A DNA stretch of 8,999 nucleotides from Chloroflexota bacterium (GCA_031177555.1 JAPSGM010000060.1:1-8999), one strand, 5' to 3'; positions 1 through 7,934 are shown, counted from the first letter of the stretch. The notes: a model not told the origin generated them from the sequence alone. Program-made: numbers and translations.

Positions 1-609
1 GCCGCCGTGGCAGCAGACGGGAACTCCGCCAACTTCACCGGTGAGGAATGCCTGGAGTGGGCGGGGGGACGCATCGGTCCTGGCTATGCCGCGCAGGGAA
101 ACATCCTGGCGGGGTCGCGCGTCGTCGATGGCCTGATTGCCGGTTTCGAACGCACGCCCGAACGTCCGCTGGCCGACCGGCTCATCGATGCCCTGAGGGA
201 AGCGCAGAGGGCTGGTGGCGATCGGCGAGGTCAGGAGTCGGCCGCGCTCCTGGTCGTGGCTCCCAATGCCGGTTACGGCGGCAACCATGACAGGATGATC
301 GACCTGCGCGTCGACCACCACGACGAGCCGATCGAGGAGCTTGCGAATCTCCTCGACCTGCATCAGCTGCTCTTCGGGCGCACCGCGGACCAGGACGTGC
401 TCGCCGCCGACCCGCCGCTGAGGCGGCAGGTGGACGAGTACCTCGGCGTCCTGGGGCGTGCCGGCGAGCACGCCGACGTGTGGCGTCGCTTCTACGACTG
501 GGTGCTGATGGAAAACCTCGAGGAACGCTGGCTCGGCGACGACCGCGTCGATCGGGTTGTCCTCGATCACCTCCGCGCGCAGGCGGCAGGCGCGGACAGC
601 CTCAGCTGA
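1..609 (+). CDS. DUF1028 family Ntn-hydrolase-like protein, 3' part only
   Basis: The frame is open from the first base, so the gene starts left of the window; a GTG at 7 is probably internal. In the 202 visible residues I recognise the second half of the DUF1028 family: FTGEEC-x-WAG at about 12-22, QGNILAG at 32-38, GGDRRGQESAALLVV at 72-86, then YGGN and DLRVDHH at 92-107. A C-terminal segment follows (about 120-202) with LLFGR, W-x3-YDW and ENLEERW. It resembles the small 'putative peptidoglycan-binding' domain often appended to DUF1028 proteins; I assign that from memory of the family. The fold is described as Ntn-hydrolase-like and the reaction is not established. The N-terminus, where a catalytic nucleophile and any signal peptide would lie, is missing. 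The last 8 bases overlap the convergent ATPase gene, so no dedicated terminator fits between them. The family call is fairly sure; the role is unknown. Confidence 0.85.
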   Translation, partial: AAVAADGNSANFTGEECLEWAGGRIGPGYAAQGNILAGSRVVDGLIAGFERTPERPLADRLIDALREAQRAGGDRRGQESAALLVVAPNAGYGGNHDRMIDLRVDHHDEPIEELANLLDLHQLLFGRTADQDVLAADPPLRRQVDEYLGVLGRAGEHADVWRRFYDWVLMENLEERWLGDDRVDRVVLDHLRAQAAGADSLS

Positions 610-2455
610 CCGCTTCGGCCTCCGATGCGACAGATGGGGAGGCGACGACGGGCTCGCCAGACGGGACCGATGCAATCAGCCGCTTCGTGTACTCGTGCTC
701 CGGCGCGTCCAGCACGCGGTCCACAGGCCCCTGCTCCACGATTTCGCCCCGATACAGGACGTACACGCGGTCGACCACCTGGCGCACGACGGCCAGGTCG
801 TGGGTGATGAACAGGTAGCTCAGTCCAAGCTCGGTCCGCAGCGCGCCGAACAGGTTTAGGACCTGCGCCTGAACCGAAACATCCAGCGAAGAGACCGGCT
901 CATCGCAGACGAGAATTCGCGGGCCCACGGCCAGGGCCCGCGCGATGGCCACGCGCTGCCGCTCTCCGCCGGACAAGGCTACCGGGCGCCGCTTGGCGTA
1001 CGCGGCCGGCAGGCCGACCTGGTCGAGCAGCGACGCCACCGTGACCCCGTCGTCTCGCCGGCCGGCCATGCGAAGCGCCTCCTCCAACGCGAAGCCGACG
1101 CGATGCGCGGGGTTCAGCGAGGAGTACGGGTCCTGGAACACCACCTGGACGGCGCGGCGCAGGCGTTGCAGGTCACCCGTCCGAAGCCGGTCGTATCGCG
1201 ACGCGTCGATGCCCGCAATCCGCAGCTCGCCACTGTCCGGTTGCTCCAGGCCGAGCAGGCAGCGGGCGAGCGTGGTCTTCCCCGACCCCGACTCCCCCAC
1301 CAGGCCGATGCTCTCCCCATCGCGGATGGTCAGGCTCACGCCCTTCAGTGCCGGATTGGCGCGCGGAGTCCCCTTGTCAAAGACCTTGGCCACGTCACTG
1401 ACACGCACGAGCGCAGCTGCTTCGGAAGGCTCTTTCACCGCCGCCGGCGCGACGACGGCCCGGCGGAGCGCGACCATCTCGACGTCGATTTCATCGATGC
1501 GGACGCACGCCGTCGCGCGACCCGGACCGCGCGGCACGAGGCGCGGCGGCCCAGCCCGACACACGTCGCGCACCCATCGACAGCGAGGTGAGAAGCGGCA
1601 TACGCCAGATACCTCATCCGCGGGCGGAACTGCGCCCGGAATGGCCACCAGCGCGGACAGGCGACGGTCGACCGGCGGCTCGGAAAGCAGCAGCCCCAGC
1701 GTGTACGGGTGAAGCGGGTGATCCTCCAGGTCGCGCGCTCCGCCGACCTCCATCAGGCCGCCGGCGTACAGGACGTAGATCCGGTCACAGGCCGAGAACG
1801 CGACGCGCAGGTCGTGCGTGATCAGGATCAGGCCCATGCCACGGGCCTCCTGCAGCGATTTCAGCAGCCGCAGGATCTCCGCCTGGGTCGTCACGTCCAG
1901 CGCCGTCGAGGGTTCGTCGGCGATGAGCAGCTCCGGGTTGCCGGCAAGGGCCGCGGCAAGGGCGACGCGCTGCCGCATGCCGCCCGAAAGCTGGAACGGG
2001 TATCGATCGGCGATGTGTTCGGGAAGTCCCACCTCCGCCAGGCGCCGTACGGACTCTTTCCGCTTCTGGCGCCGGCTGAGCCCCTCGTCGCGCAGGCCCT
2101 CTTCGATCTGCGGACCGCAACGAAGTACGGGGTTGAGGATGGTGAACGGGTCCTGGAAGAGGAGGGCCAGTCGGGATCCTCGGTATCGGGCCACGTGCCG
2201 TTCGGGAAGGTCGAGGACGTCGGTTCCGGCGAACTCCGCGCGGCCGGTGGCCCGCACCCCGCGCGGCAGCAGCCGGAGCAGGCTCCGTGCCGTCAGGGAC
2301 TTCCCGCTCCCCGACTCGCCGACGATTCCGACCGTCTCCCCCAGGTCCACGTGCAGGTTCAGGCCCGACACGATGGATCGCGTCCTTCCGCCAGGCAGCA
2401 CGACGTCGATGCTCAGGTCCGAAACGTCGAGGAGGTGGAAGGCGGAGCCGCTCAC
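602..2455 (-). CDS. Fused dipeptide/oligopeptide ABC transporter ATPase (DppD-DppF type)
   Basis: This 617-residue cytoplasmic protein joins the two nucleotide-binding domains of a peptide importer in one chain. Domain 1 has Walker A GESGSGKS (46-53), Q-loop Q101, signature LSGGMRQR (156-163), Walker B LLIADEP (176-182), D-loop ALD and switch His214. An oligo_HPY-type extension follows (HPYTLGLL at about 249-256) with four cysteines, C286, C292, C299 and C317; related subunits bind a [4Fe-4S] cluster there. Domain 2 has GESGSGKT (387-394), Q441, LSGGERQR (494-501), ILVCDEP (514-520) and His552, so both ATP sites look complete. Domain 2 ends at HEYTKRLIASVP without the cysteine module. The GTG at 2455 is chosen because it forms a GTGA overlap with the DppC stop, has AGGGG 7 bases upstream, and gives a normal ABC N-terminus. 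The frame stays open to 2950, but that part only shadows DppC. It is the last gene of the operon. Confidence 0.95.
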   Translation of the reverse strand: MSGSAFHLLDVSDLSIDVVLPGGRTRSIVSGLNLHVDLGETVGIVGESGSGKSLTARSLLRLLPRGVRATGRAEFAGTDVLDLPERHVARYRGSRLALLFQDPFTILNPVLRCGPQIEEGLRDEGLSRRQKRKESVRRLAEVGLPEHIADRYPFQLSGGMRQRVALAAALAGNPELLIADEPSTALDVTTQAEILRLLKSLQEARGMGLILITHDLRVAFSACDRIYVLYAGGLMEVGGARDLEDHPLHPYTLGLLLSEPPVDRRLSALVAIPGAVPPADEVSGVCRFSPRCRWVRDVCRAGPPRLVPRGPGRATACVRIDEIDVEMVALRRAVVAPAAVKEPSEAAALVRVSDVAKVFDKGTPRANPALKGVSLTIRDGESIGLVGESGSGKTTLARCLLGLEQPDSGELRIAGIDASRYDRLRTGDLQRLRRAVQVVFQDPYSSLNPAHRVGFALEEALRMAGRRDDGVTVASLLDQVGLPAAYAKRRPVALSGGERQRVAIARALAVGPRILVCDEPVSSLDVSVQAQVLNLFGALRTELGLSYLFITHDLAVVRQVVDRVYVLYRGEIVEQGPVDRVLDAPEHEYTKRLIASVPSGEPVVASPSVASEAEAVS

Positions 2456-3324
2456 CGGCCGGCCCCTGAGCTGGCGAACCGCTCGTACAGCCAGTCGCCG
2501 ACGATGTTCATGGCCGCCGCCGCGGCCACGATCATCAGGCCGGGGGCGACCGCGGCCAGCGGGTTGGTGAACAGCACGGTGCGATTCTCGAACAGCATCC
2601 GGCCCCAGTCCGGCGTCCCCGGCGGCACTCCCAGCCCCAGGAAGGAGAGGCCCGAGAGGGACACCAGGCCGAACGCGAAGTCCAGGAAGACGTACGAAAC
2701 CACCACGGGCAGCACGTTCGGCAAGACGTGGACGAACATGATCCGCCACGTGGGCACGCCCAGCGTGCGGGCAGCCTCGATGTACGGAAGCGGTCGCTGC
2801 CGCAGCGCCTCGGCCCGAACGATGCGCGTATCGGCCGGCGAGAACAGGACGATCAGGACGATCACGGCCATGAAGTAGCCGCCACCAACCACGCCGACGA
2901 TCACGATCGCGATCAGCAGGCCGGGCAGCGAGTACATCAGGTCGACCCACCGCATGATGATGGCGTCCAGGCGCCCGCCCAGGTAGCCGCCAAGCATGCC
3001 CAGGATGGTGCCGATGGTCATGCCGCCGACCGCGATGAGCATCGGGCCGACCAGCGCCGTCCGTGCCCCGGCGATGATGCGCGACAGGACGTCGCGACCC
3101 AGCTGGTCCGTGCCAAGCGGGAACTGGCCGTTGGGAGGGACGTCGCCGACGAGCAGGTTCTGCGCGTTCGGGTCCCTGGGCGCGATGAGGTCGCCGAGCG
3201 CGGCGGCAACGACCACGACTCCGATGATGACGAGCGCGATGGCGACGGGGATGAAGCCCGCCAGCCGTCCGCGTTGTCGCGGCTCGGTGGCGAGGGTCGG
3301 CACCGCGACCTGGCCCTCAGCCAT
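2452..3324 (-). CDS. dppC: Peptide ABC transporter permease, DppC/OppC type
   Basis: This 290-residue inner-membrane protein is the second channel subunit of the importer. A hydrophilic N-terminus (1-20) leads into a first membrane helix (about 22-44), typical of the OppC N-terminal region. The family hallmark GTDQLGRDVLSRI follows at 71-83. Further hydrophobic segments lie near 90-112, 134-160, 204-225 and 255-278. The EAA loop that contacts the ATPase is EAARTLGVPTWR at 183-194, followed by the HVLPN segment. LSFLGLGVPP-x-PDWG at 226-240 is also characteristic. Length is normal for the family. The ATG lies inside the end of dppB (8-base overlap), preceded by GGAG at a short distance, and the TGA stop overlaps the GTG of the ATPase gene. 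Dipeptide, oligopeptide and nickel permeases look alike, so substrate cannot be read from this subunit alone. Confidence 0.95.
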   Translation of the reverse strand: MAEGQVAVPTLATEPRQRGRLAGFIPVAIALVIIGVVVVAAALGDLIAPRDPNAQNLLVGDVPPNGQFPLGTDQLGRDVLSRIIAGARTALVGPMLIAVGGMTIGTILGMLGGYLGGRLDAIIMRWVDLMYSLPGLLIAIVIVGVVGGGYFMAVIVLIVLFSPADTRIVRAEALRQRPLPYIEAARTLGVPTWRIMFVHVLPNVLPVVVSYVFLDFAFGLVSLSGLSFLGLGVPPGTPDWGRMLFENRTVLFTNPLAAVAPGLMIVAAAAAMNIVGDWLYERFASSGAGR

Positions 3325-4282
3325 GGGCTCCGCCGAAACGAATGCGCGGGTCGATGAGGCGGTACAGGATGTCGATGATCAGGTGGACGACCACGATGAA
3401 CACCGCGATGACGATCACGAGGCCCTGCACCAGCGGGATGTCGAGGCCCTGTACCGCCTCGACCAGCAGCGAGCCGACCCCCGGCAGGGTGAACGTCACC
3501 TCCACGAGAACGGCCCCGGTCAGCATGTAGATCAGCACCAGCCCGCTCGCCGTCACCACCGACACGAGGGCGTTGCGCAACGCGTAGCCGAACAGCACGC
3601 GGCGGAAGCTCAGGCCCCTCGCGCGTGCGAAGGCGACGTAGTCGCGCTCCAGCTCCTCGATCAGCGCAGCCCGGGTGACCTTCACGATCAGCGCCATGGC
3701 TGACAGCGCGAGCGCCACGGCCGGCAGGGTCAGGTGCCAGAGCCGATCGAGCATCCCGTCCCCCGCGCCAAACACCGGGAACCAGTCGAGCACCACGCCG
3801 AACAAGTAGAGCAGCAGGATTCCACTGGCGAAGGCTGGAGCGCTGACGCCAACCACCGACAGCGCAACCAGCGCGCGGTCGAGCGGAGATCCTCGCCGCA
3901 GGGCGGCAACCATCCCCACCAGGAGTCCCACCACCAGCGCGATCACGAAGCCGAACAGGCCCAGGAAGACGGTGATGTCCAGCCGCCGAATGATCATCGG
4001 CAGCACCGGCTCCCCCGCCCGGATCGACGTGCCGAAGTCGAGCTGTACGACGCCAACCAGCCAGCGCCCGTACTGCACCAGGAAGGGGTCGTCCAGGTGG
4101 TAGCGCTCGCGGATTGCCGCCAGCACCTCCGGCGTGGACGGGCGGCCTCCCAGCAGGATGCGCTCGGGGGTGCTGGGCGCCAGCTGCAACAGCGAGAAGA
4201 CGCCGAACGAGATCACCAGCAGCAGCGGGATCAGCACCAGCAGCCGGCTGGCGAGGAACCGCGCGAGCCAGCCAAGGGTCAC
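3317..4282 (-). CDS. dppB: Peptide ABC transporter permease, DppB/OppB type
   Basis: This 321-residue inner-membrane protein pairs with DppC to form the channel. It opens with a basic RFLASRLL segment and a first membrane helix (about 12-33), then LAPSTPE. The DppB periplasmic signature runs over 61-87 (YHLDDPFLVQYGRW, then LDFGTS). Membrane segments follow near 102-128, 137-168, 186-204, 240-262 and 286-310. The EAA loop is ARARGLSFRRVL at 219-230, LPGVGSLLVEA lies at 266-276, and the protein ends with the typical DPRIRFG. The GTG at 4282 is preferred because it makes a 4-base GTGA overlap with the peptidase stop and leaves a family-typical N-terminus. Another in-frame GTG at 4315 would add 11 residues with no family likeness. 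No clear ribosome-binding site precedes 4282, which suggests reinitiation by ribosomes finishing the peptidase. The family call is firm and the substrate uncertain. Confidence 0.94.
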   Translation of the reverse strand: MTLGWLARFLASRLLVLIPLLLVISFGVFSLLQLAPSTPERILLGGRPSTPEVLAAIRERYHLDDPFLVQYGRWLVGVVQLDFGTSIRAGEPVLPMIIRRLDITVFLGLFGFVIALVVGLLVGMVAALRRGSPLDRALVALSVVGVSAPAFASGILLLYLFGVVLDWFPVFGAGDGMLDRLWHLTLPAVALALSAMALIVKVTRAALIEELERDYVAFARARGLSFRRVLFGYALRNALVSVVTASGLVLIYMLTGAVLVEVTFTLPGVGSLLVEAVQGLDIPLVQGLVIVIAVFIVVVHLIIDILYRLIDPRIRFGGAHG

Positions 4283-6198
4283 GGCGCCGGCGGACCGAGG
4301 TGCCTGTCGAACCACTCGACGATGCGGTTCCAGTAGTCGAGCTGGTGCTCACGCTCCCAGTTGTGCGAGCCATGCCCCTCGCGCGGGTAGACCACCATCT
4401 CGGTCGTCTTCCCGGCCTCGACCAGCGCCTGGTAGTACTCCTGCGCCTGGCCCAACGGCGTACACAGATCCTTCTCACCGTGGAGGATCAGCACCGGGCT
4501 GCTGACGTTTGGCACCCAGCGCACCGGCGAACGGTCGAGGTATCGGTCCAGCGCCTCCGGCTCGTGCGGCAGGCCGCCGAGCATGACTTCGTAGAAGTGC
4601 GCGTTATTGGCGGTGTTATGGCAGCTCACGTTGTTCGAGATGCCGGAGATCATGATGGCCGTCGCAAAGGCATCGGTCTGCGTTGGCGCCCAGGCCGATA
4701 GGTATCCGCCGTAGCTGGTCCCCATCAGCCCGATGCGGCCGCGCTCCGCGCGACCGTGTGCGATCAGCTTCCGGATCCCGGCCAGCACGTCCTCCAGCTC
4801 GGCGCCCCCCGGATCGAGAATGTTGGCCTGCGTGAAGCGCTGCCCCCAGCCGGTGCTGCCGCGTGGATTCGGCAAGAAGACCTGGTAGCCGGCCTCCGCC
4901 AGCTCCAGCGAGTCGCCCGGGTTGAAGGCCCAGCGGAAGCCCCACGTCGGGCCGCCGTGGACGTGCGTGACCAACGGACCGTCATGCCTTCTCGCTGCGT
5001 CCTGAGGCGTCACGAGGAGGCCTTCGATCCGCTCGCCGCCCTCCCCGGTCCACTCCACTGCATCGACCTGCGCCATGCCGCGCACCTCCGAGGCAACCTC
5101 ATCGTTGAAGGCGCTCAGTGGCTGCCAGCCTCGATCCGGATCGTCGAGGTTGAACGTGGCAACCTCGGGCGGAGCGTCTATGGCCTCGCGAACCGCGAGC
5201 AGCCGGCGACGGTCCGGATCCGGCACCACGCTGGCCGCGTACGAGTCACCCAGCGTGGAGGCATCCGTCCAGACCTGGTGTTCGCCGCCGTCAGTCGAGA
5301 GCCATCCGAACGCGGAGCCGAGCCCCCGCCAACCGGCCACCCATAGGCTCGACTCGTCTCTCCAGGCGACCCAGCTGGCGTCCACGCGGTCGGTGTGCAG
5401 GTCACGCACGGCGCCGCTCGACACCTCGATGACCCGAACATCCCCCGCCACCAGGCCGCGGTCACTGGCCCAGCCCTCGACCACCGCCACGCGCGTGCCG
5501 TCGGGCGATGCCGCAGGTGACGTGATCTGCCAGCGGGGCTCGTACAGCTTCCGCAGAGTACCGGAACCCTCGAGGACGCCTGCAAAGGATCGGTACCAGC
5601 CGTGCTCGGTTGGATCCTCCGAGAAGATGCCCGCAACCGAGCCGTCCGACAGAATGTCGAATTCCCAGATCGATACGCGGTCCGGCGTGAGCTCGTCCGC
5701 GCCACCGGTGGCCGGATCCACCCGCCACAGGCGGCGCCAGCCGGTTCCCGGTCGGTGGACCTTGGGGTCCTCTTCCTCCGTCTCGATCTTGACCGCCGCA
5801 TCGATGGCAGCGGCGTCGGCGCCTGGGTCCGCGGCCAGCACCAGAAGGTGGCCCTCGGGCGCCCACCGGACGTCCTCCACCGGTCCCCCCAGCGTCGCGA
5901 CCCGGGAGGCATCCGCGGAGTCGCTCCACACCATCACCGCGTTCCTGACGCTCCCCGCCTCATCGGAGGCGTAGGCCAATCGACCGTCATCGCTCCAGCC
6001 GGGAGCGCCCACTGCCTCTCCGCCACGAGAAATACGCCGCCACTCGCCACCGGAGTTCAGCACCCATAGCTCATTGCGCCGCGACCCCTTGGCCGGGTGA
6101 GCGGAGTGCTCGGCAACGACCGCCAGCCGTCCATCGGGTCCCATCGCAACTGCCGAGGGCCGCTTCAGGTCGAGCAGCGCCTCGCGAACGCTTCGCAC
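4279..6198 (-). CDS. S9-family serine peptidase (acylaminoacyl-peptidase/DPP type)
   Basis: This is a 639-residue alpha/beta-hydrolase peptidase with an N-terminal beta-propeller-like half (about 1-370, repeated D-G-R/W-S-x-D-G units) and a C-terminal catalytic half. Residues are numbered from the GTG at 6198. Oxyanion-hole segment HVHGGP is at 412-417, LPNPRGSTGWG at 442-452, nucleophile Ser495 in GTSYGG, Asp577 in HGEKD and His609 in REGHG, so the triad is complete. There is no signal peptide or membrane segment, so it should act in the cytoplasm. S9 enzymes cut short peptides, removing dipeptides or acylated residues; the exact specificity cannot be read here. The gene lies between the binding protein and the permeases and its stop overlaps dppB, so cleavage of imported peptides is a reasonable inference. 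The reading frame also allows a GTG at 6207, but GAGGTG at 6212-6207 sits 8 bases before the GTG at 6198, which favours the shorter start. Confidence 0.94.
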   Translation of the reverse strand: MRSVREALLDLKRPSAVAMGPDGRLAVVAEHSAHPAKGSRRNELWVLNSGGEWRRISRGGEAVGAPGWSDDGRLAYASDEAGSVRNAVMVWSDSADASRVATLGGPVEDVRWAPEGHLLVLAADPGADAAAIDAAVKIETEEEDPKVHRPGTGWRRLWRVDPATGGADELTPDRVSIWEFDILSDGSVAGIFSEDPTEHGWYRSFAGVLEGSGTLRKLYEPRWQITSPAASPDGTRVAVVEGWASDRGLVAGDVRVIEVSSGAVRDLHTDRVDASWVAWRDESSLWVAGWRGLGSAFGWLSTDGGEHQVWTDASTLGDSYAASVVPDPDRRRLLAVREAIDAPPEVATFNLDDPDRGWQPLSAFNDEVASEVRGMAQVDAVEWTGEGGERIEGLLVTPQDAARRHDGPLVTHVHGGPTWGFRWAFNPGDSLELAEAGYQVFLPNPRGSTGWGQRFTQANILDPGGAELEDVLAGIRKLIAHGRAERGRIGLMGTSYGGYLSAWAPTQTDAFATAIMISGISNNVSCHNTANNAHFYEVMLGGLPHEPEALDRYLDRSPVRWVPNVSSPVLILHGEKDLCTPLGQAQEYYQALVEAGKTTEMVVYPREGHGSHNWEREHQLDYWNRIVEWFDRHLGPPAP

Positions 6199-6206
6199 CA
6201 ACTCCA

Positions 6207-6212
6207 CACCTC
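6207..6212 (-). promoter_or_regulatory. Ribosome-binding site of the S9 peptidase gene
   Basis: Read on the minus strand this is GAGGTG. It abuts the GTG at 6207, leaving no spacer, but is 8 bases from the in-frame GTG at 6198 and 5 from the TTG at 6201. This is the reason for placing the start at 6198. Confidence 0.55.
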
Positions 6213-6228
6213 ATACCAGATGACAACG

Positions 6229-6259
6229 TGGAGCGGCGACCGCATCGGCCGCCGCTCCA
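6229..6259 (-). promoter_or_regulatory. Strong intergenic hairpin between binding-protein and peptidase genes
   Basis: A perfect 10-bp inverted repeat (6229-6238 with 6250-6259, TGGAGCGGCG on the minus strand) encloses 11 bases. These can add three more G-C pairs around a three-base loop after one mismatch. It lies in the gap after the binding-protein stop and before the peptidase start. No run of T follows on the minus strand, so it is not a classical intrinsic terminator. Such hairpins behind binding-protein genes commonly act as partial terminators or as 3' stabilisers that keep the upstream mRNA abundant. That role is inferred; the repeat itself is seen directly. Confidence 0.6.
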
Positions 6260-6273
6260 GGATCACCGCACGC

Positions 6274-7908
6274 TCAGTTCGCGTGGAAGCCGCGGTTCAG
6301 CCATGGCTGGTTGTAGAAGAACGCGGTGAAGCCCTCGTATGCGAACTCGTCCTTGACCGCGATCGCGGTGTCCGGCCAGAAGCCCGGGACGATCGCCGCA
6401 TCCTCTGCCGCGATCTGCAGGGCCTCGTGCAGAGCCTCCGCGCGAGCAGCCGCATCGGACTCGGTCAGTGCCAGGTCGATGGCCGCGTCCACCTCGTCAT
6501 TGCGGTAATTCGAGCCGTTCAGTCCGTTCTCGACGGCGTTCGAGCTGTGCAGGAACAGGAACGGGTAGTTGGCGGGATCGGCGAAGTCGGGGAAGTACGA
6601 CATCACCTGGAGCCCCAGGTTCTCGTGGGCGAAGTAGTCGTTCAGCCACTTGTTGTCATCGACCTCGGTGACGTTCAGCGTCACGCCGATCGACCTCAGG
6701 TTTTCCGACAGGTTGAGCGCCATCTGGCCAAGCTCCGGGTATCCGGTGGGGGTCTGCACCGACACCTCGAACCCGTCCGGGACCGATGACTGCGCCAGCT
6801 CGCTCGCGGCCGCCTCCATGTCGAATGGGTAGGCCATCAGGTTCTCGTACGCGGCCCGGACTTCATCCTCCTCCTGCACCCCGGCCCACATGCCGGGCGG
6901 GTTGATGGTCGTCGCCGGTTCGCCGCGACCCTGGAGCAGCGCGTTGACCAGGCCTTCGCGATCGAGCGCATAGTTGAACGCCCGTCGCACATGCACATCG
7001 TCGAATGGCGGCGTGTCCTGGTCCATCGTCAGCAGGTATACGCCCAACGACGAGGTGGTCAGGACATTGACTCCGTCGATGCCGTCCCACGTGTCGATCT
7101 CGCCCAGCGGCACGTCGAACGAGCCGTCGATCTCACCGCTGCGAAGGGCGAGCTGACGCGCCTGGCTATCCGGAATGAAGCGGATCTCCACACGCGCGAC
7201 ATCCGGCTGCTCGCCCCAGTAATGCTCGTTGCGCTCGAGGGTCACGCTCACATCCGGGCGGTACTCGACGACGCGGTACGGACCGGTTCCGATCGGCAGG
7301 ACCGATGGCGTGCCGATGTCGTCCGGGTTCTCCTCCAGCTGGCTCTGCTTGAAGATGAATCCGGCCATGTGGGCGACGGTGTACTGGAACTGGGCGTTCG
7401 GCTCCTCGAGGGTGACGGTGATCTCGCGATCTCCGGTCGCCTCGATCGAGGACACGCCCGAGTAGAAAGCCCCCAGCTGTGAGCCCACCGCTTCATCGGA
7501 GTGCATCTGCATGGAGAAGACGACGTCGTCGACCGTCACGTCCGTGCCGTCGGAGAACTTGACGCCCTCGCGAAGCGTGTAGACGTACGTCACGTCGTCG
7601 GTCTGCTCCCAGCTCTCTGCGACCGCCGGCTCCAGGCTCAGGTCGTCACCGAACGCCAGCAGCCCTTCCTGGGCGAGCGACATGATCTCGCCCACGGCCA
7701 CGCTCCAGCTGCGCGGCACGAACAGGTTGTTGAAATCGCCGGCCATCGCCCAGGTGAGCTCGTCGATCTCGCCCCCGCCGCCGCCACTTCCGGCCGCGGA
7801 CCCGCCTGGCGTTCCGGGCGTCCCGCCGCACGCGGCGAGGACGACTGTCAGGACGGTTGCCATGGCGCCCATGCGCGCCGTTACCGAACGCTTTAAACCG
7901 CGAGCCAT
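6274..7908 (-). CDS. Family 5 extracellular solute-binding lipoprotein (DppA/OppA type)
   Basis: This 544-residue lipoprotein is the ligand-capturing component of the importer, anchored outside the cytoplasmic membrane. The N-terminus is a lipoprotein signal: basic residues K6-R7, a hydrophobic core (about 14-24) and the lipobox LAAC with Cys27 as lipidation site. A flexible Gly/Ser/Pro linker follows (28-46). Family features include LEPAVAESWE and Y-x-LREGVKFSDG (92-121), GTGPYRVVEY (207-216), VRRAFNYALDRE (307-318) and YFPDFADPANYPF (438-450). Length is normal for SBP_bac_5. The ATG at 7908 is chosen because of the signal peptide and a strong GGAGG 8 bases upstream; the frame runs on to 8061 but that part has no family likeness. 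It is the first gene of the operon, followed by a 66-75 nt gap with a hairpin. The ligand is probably a peptide, but this family also binds nickel, glycosides and other solutes. Confidence 0.96.
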   Translation of the reverse strand: MARGLKRSVTARMGAMATVLTVVLAACGGTPGTPGGSAAGSGGGGGEIDELTWAMAGDFNNLFVPRSWSVAVGEIMSLAQEGLLAFGDDLSLEPAVAESWEQTDDVTYVYTLREGVKFSDGTDVTVDDVVFSMQMHSDEAVGSQLGAFYSGVSSIEATGDREITVTLEEPNAQFQYTVAHMAGFIFKQSQLEENPDDIGTPSVLPIGTGPYRVVEYRPDVSVTLERNEHYWGEQPDVARVEIRFIPDSQARQLALRSGEIDGSFDVPLGEIDTWDGIDGVNVLTTSSLGVYLLTMDQDTPPFDDVHVRRAFNYALDREGLVNALLQGRGEPATTINPPGMWAGVQEEDEVRAAYENLMAYPFDMEAAASELAQSSVPDGFEVSVQTPTGYPELGQMALNLSENLRSIGVTLNVTEVDDNKWLNDYFAHENLGLQVMSYFPDFADPANYPFLFLHSSNAVENGLNGSNYRNDEVDAAIDLALTESDAAARAEALHEALQIAAEDAAIVPGFWPDTAIAVKDEFAYEGFTAFFYNQPWLNRGFHAN

Positions 7909-7909
7909 C

Positions 7910-7934
7910 GGGCTTTCCTCCAATCTCGGAGCCC
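7910..7934 (-). promoter_or_regulatory. Ribosome-binding site of the binding-protein gene inside a small hairpin
   Basis: On the minus strand GGAGG (7921-7917) lies 8 bases before the ATG at 7908, a strong ribosome-binding site. It is enclosed by GGGCT (7934-7930) and AGCCC (7914-7910), which are complementary. Inside them CTCC (7931-7928) can pair with the ribosome-binding GGAG. The site could thus be partly masked in the mRNA. The Shine-Dalgarno call is firm; regulation by masking is only a possibility. Confidence 0.6.

Noticed and set aside
1709..2878. Long open frames opposite the transporter genes, e.g. 1709-2878, 2996-3703 and 3734-4336 on the plus strand
   Set aside because: These are antisense shadows expected in GC-rich coding DNA. 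Their translations are low-complexity (R, H, Q, D, P rich) with no recognisable domain, and the opposite strand encodes conserved proteins.
2456..2950. In-frame extension of the ATPase gene by 165 codons upstream of 2455
   Set aside because: It lies wholly within dppC in another frame, is rich in Arg and Gly without ABC motifs, and the GTG at 2455 has a ribosome-binding site and a GTGA overlap.
6229..6259. Rho-independent terminator after the binding-protein gene
   Set aside because: The hairpin is strong, but the minus strand continues CGTTGTCATC with no T tract, so full termination is not supported.
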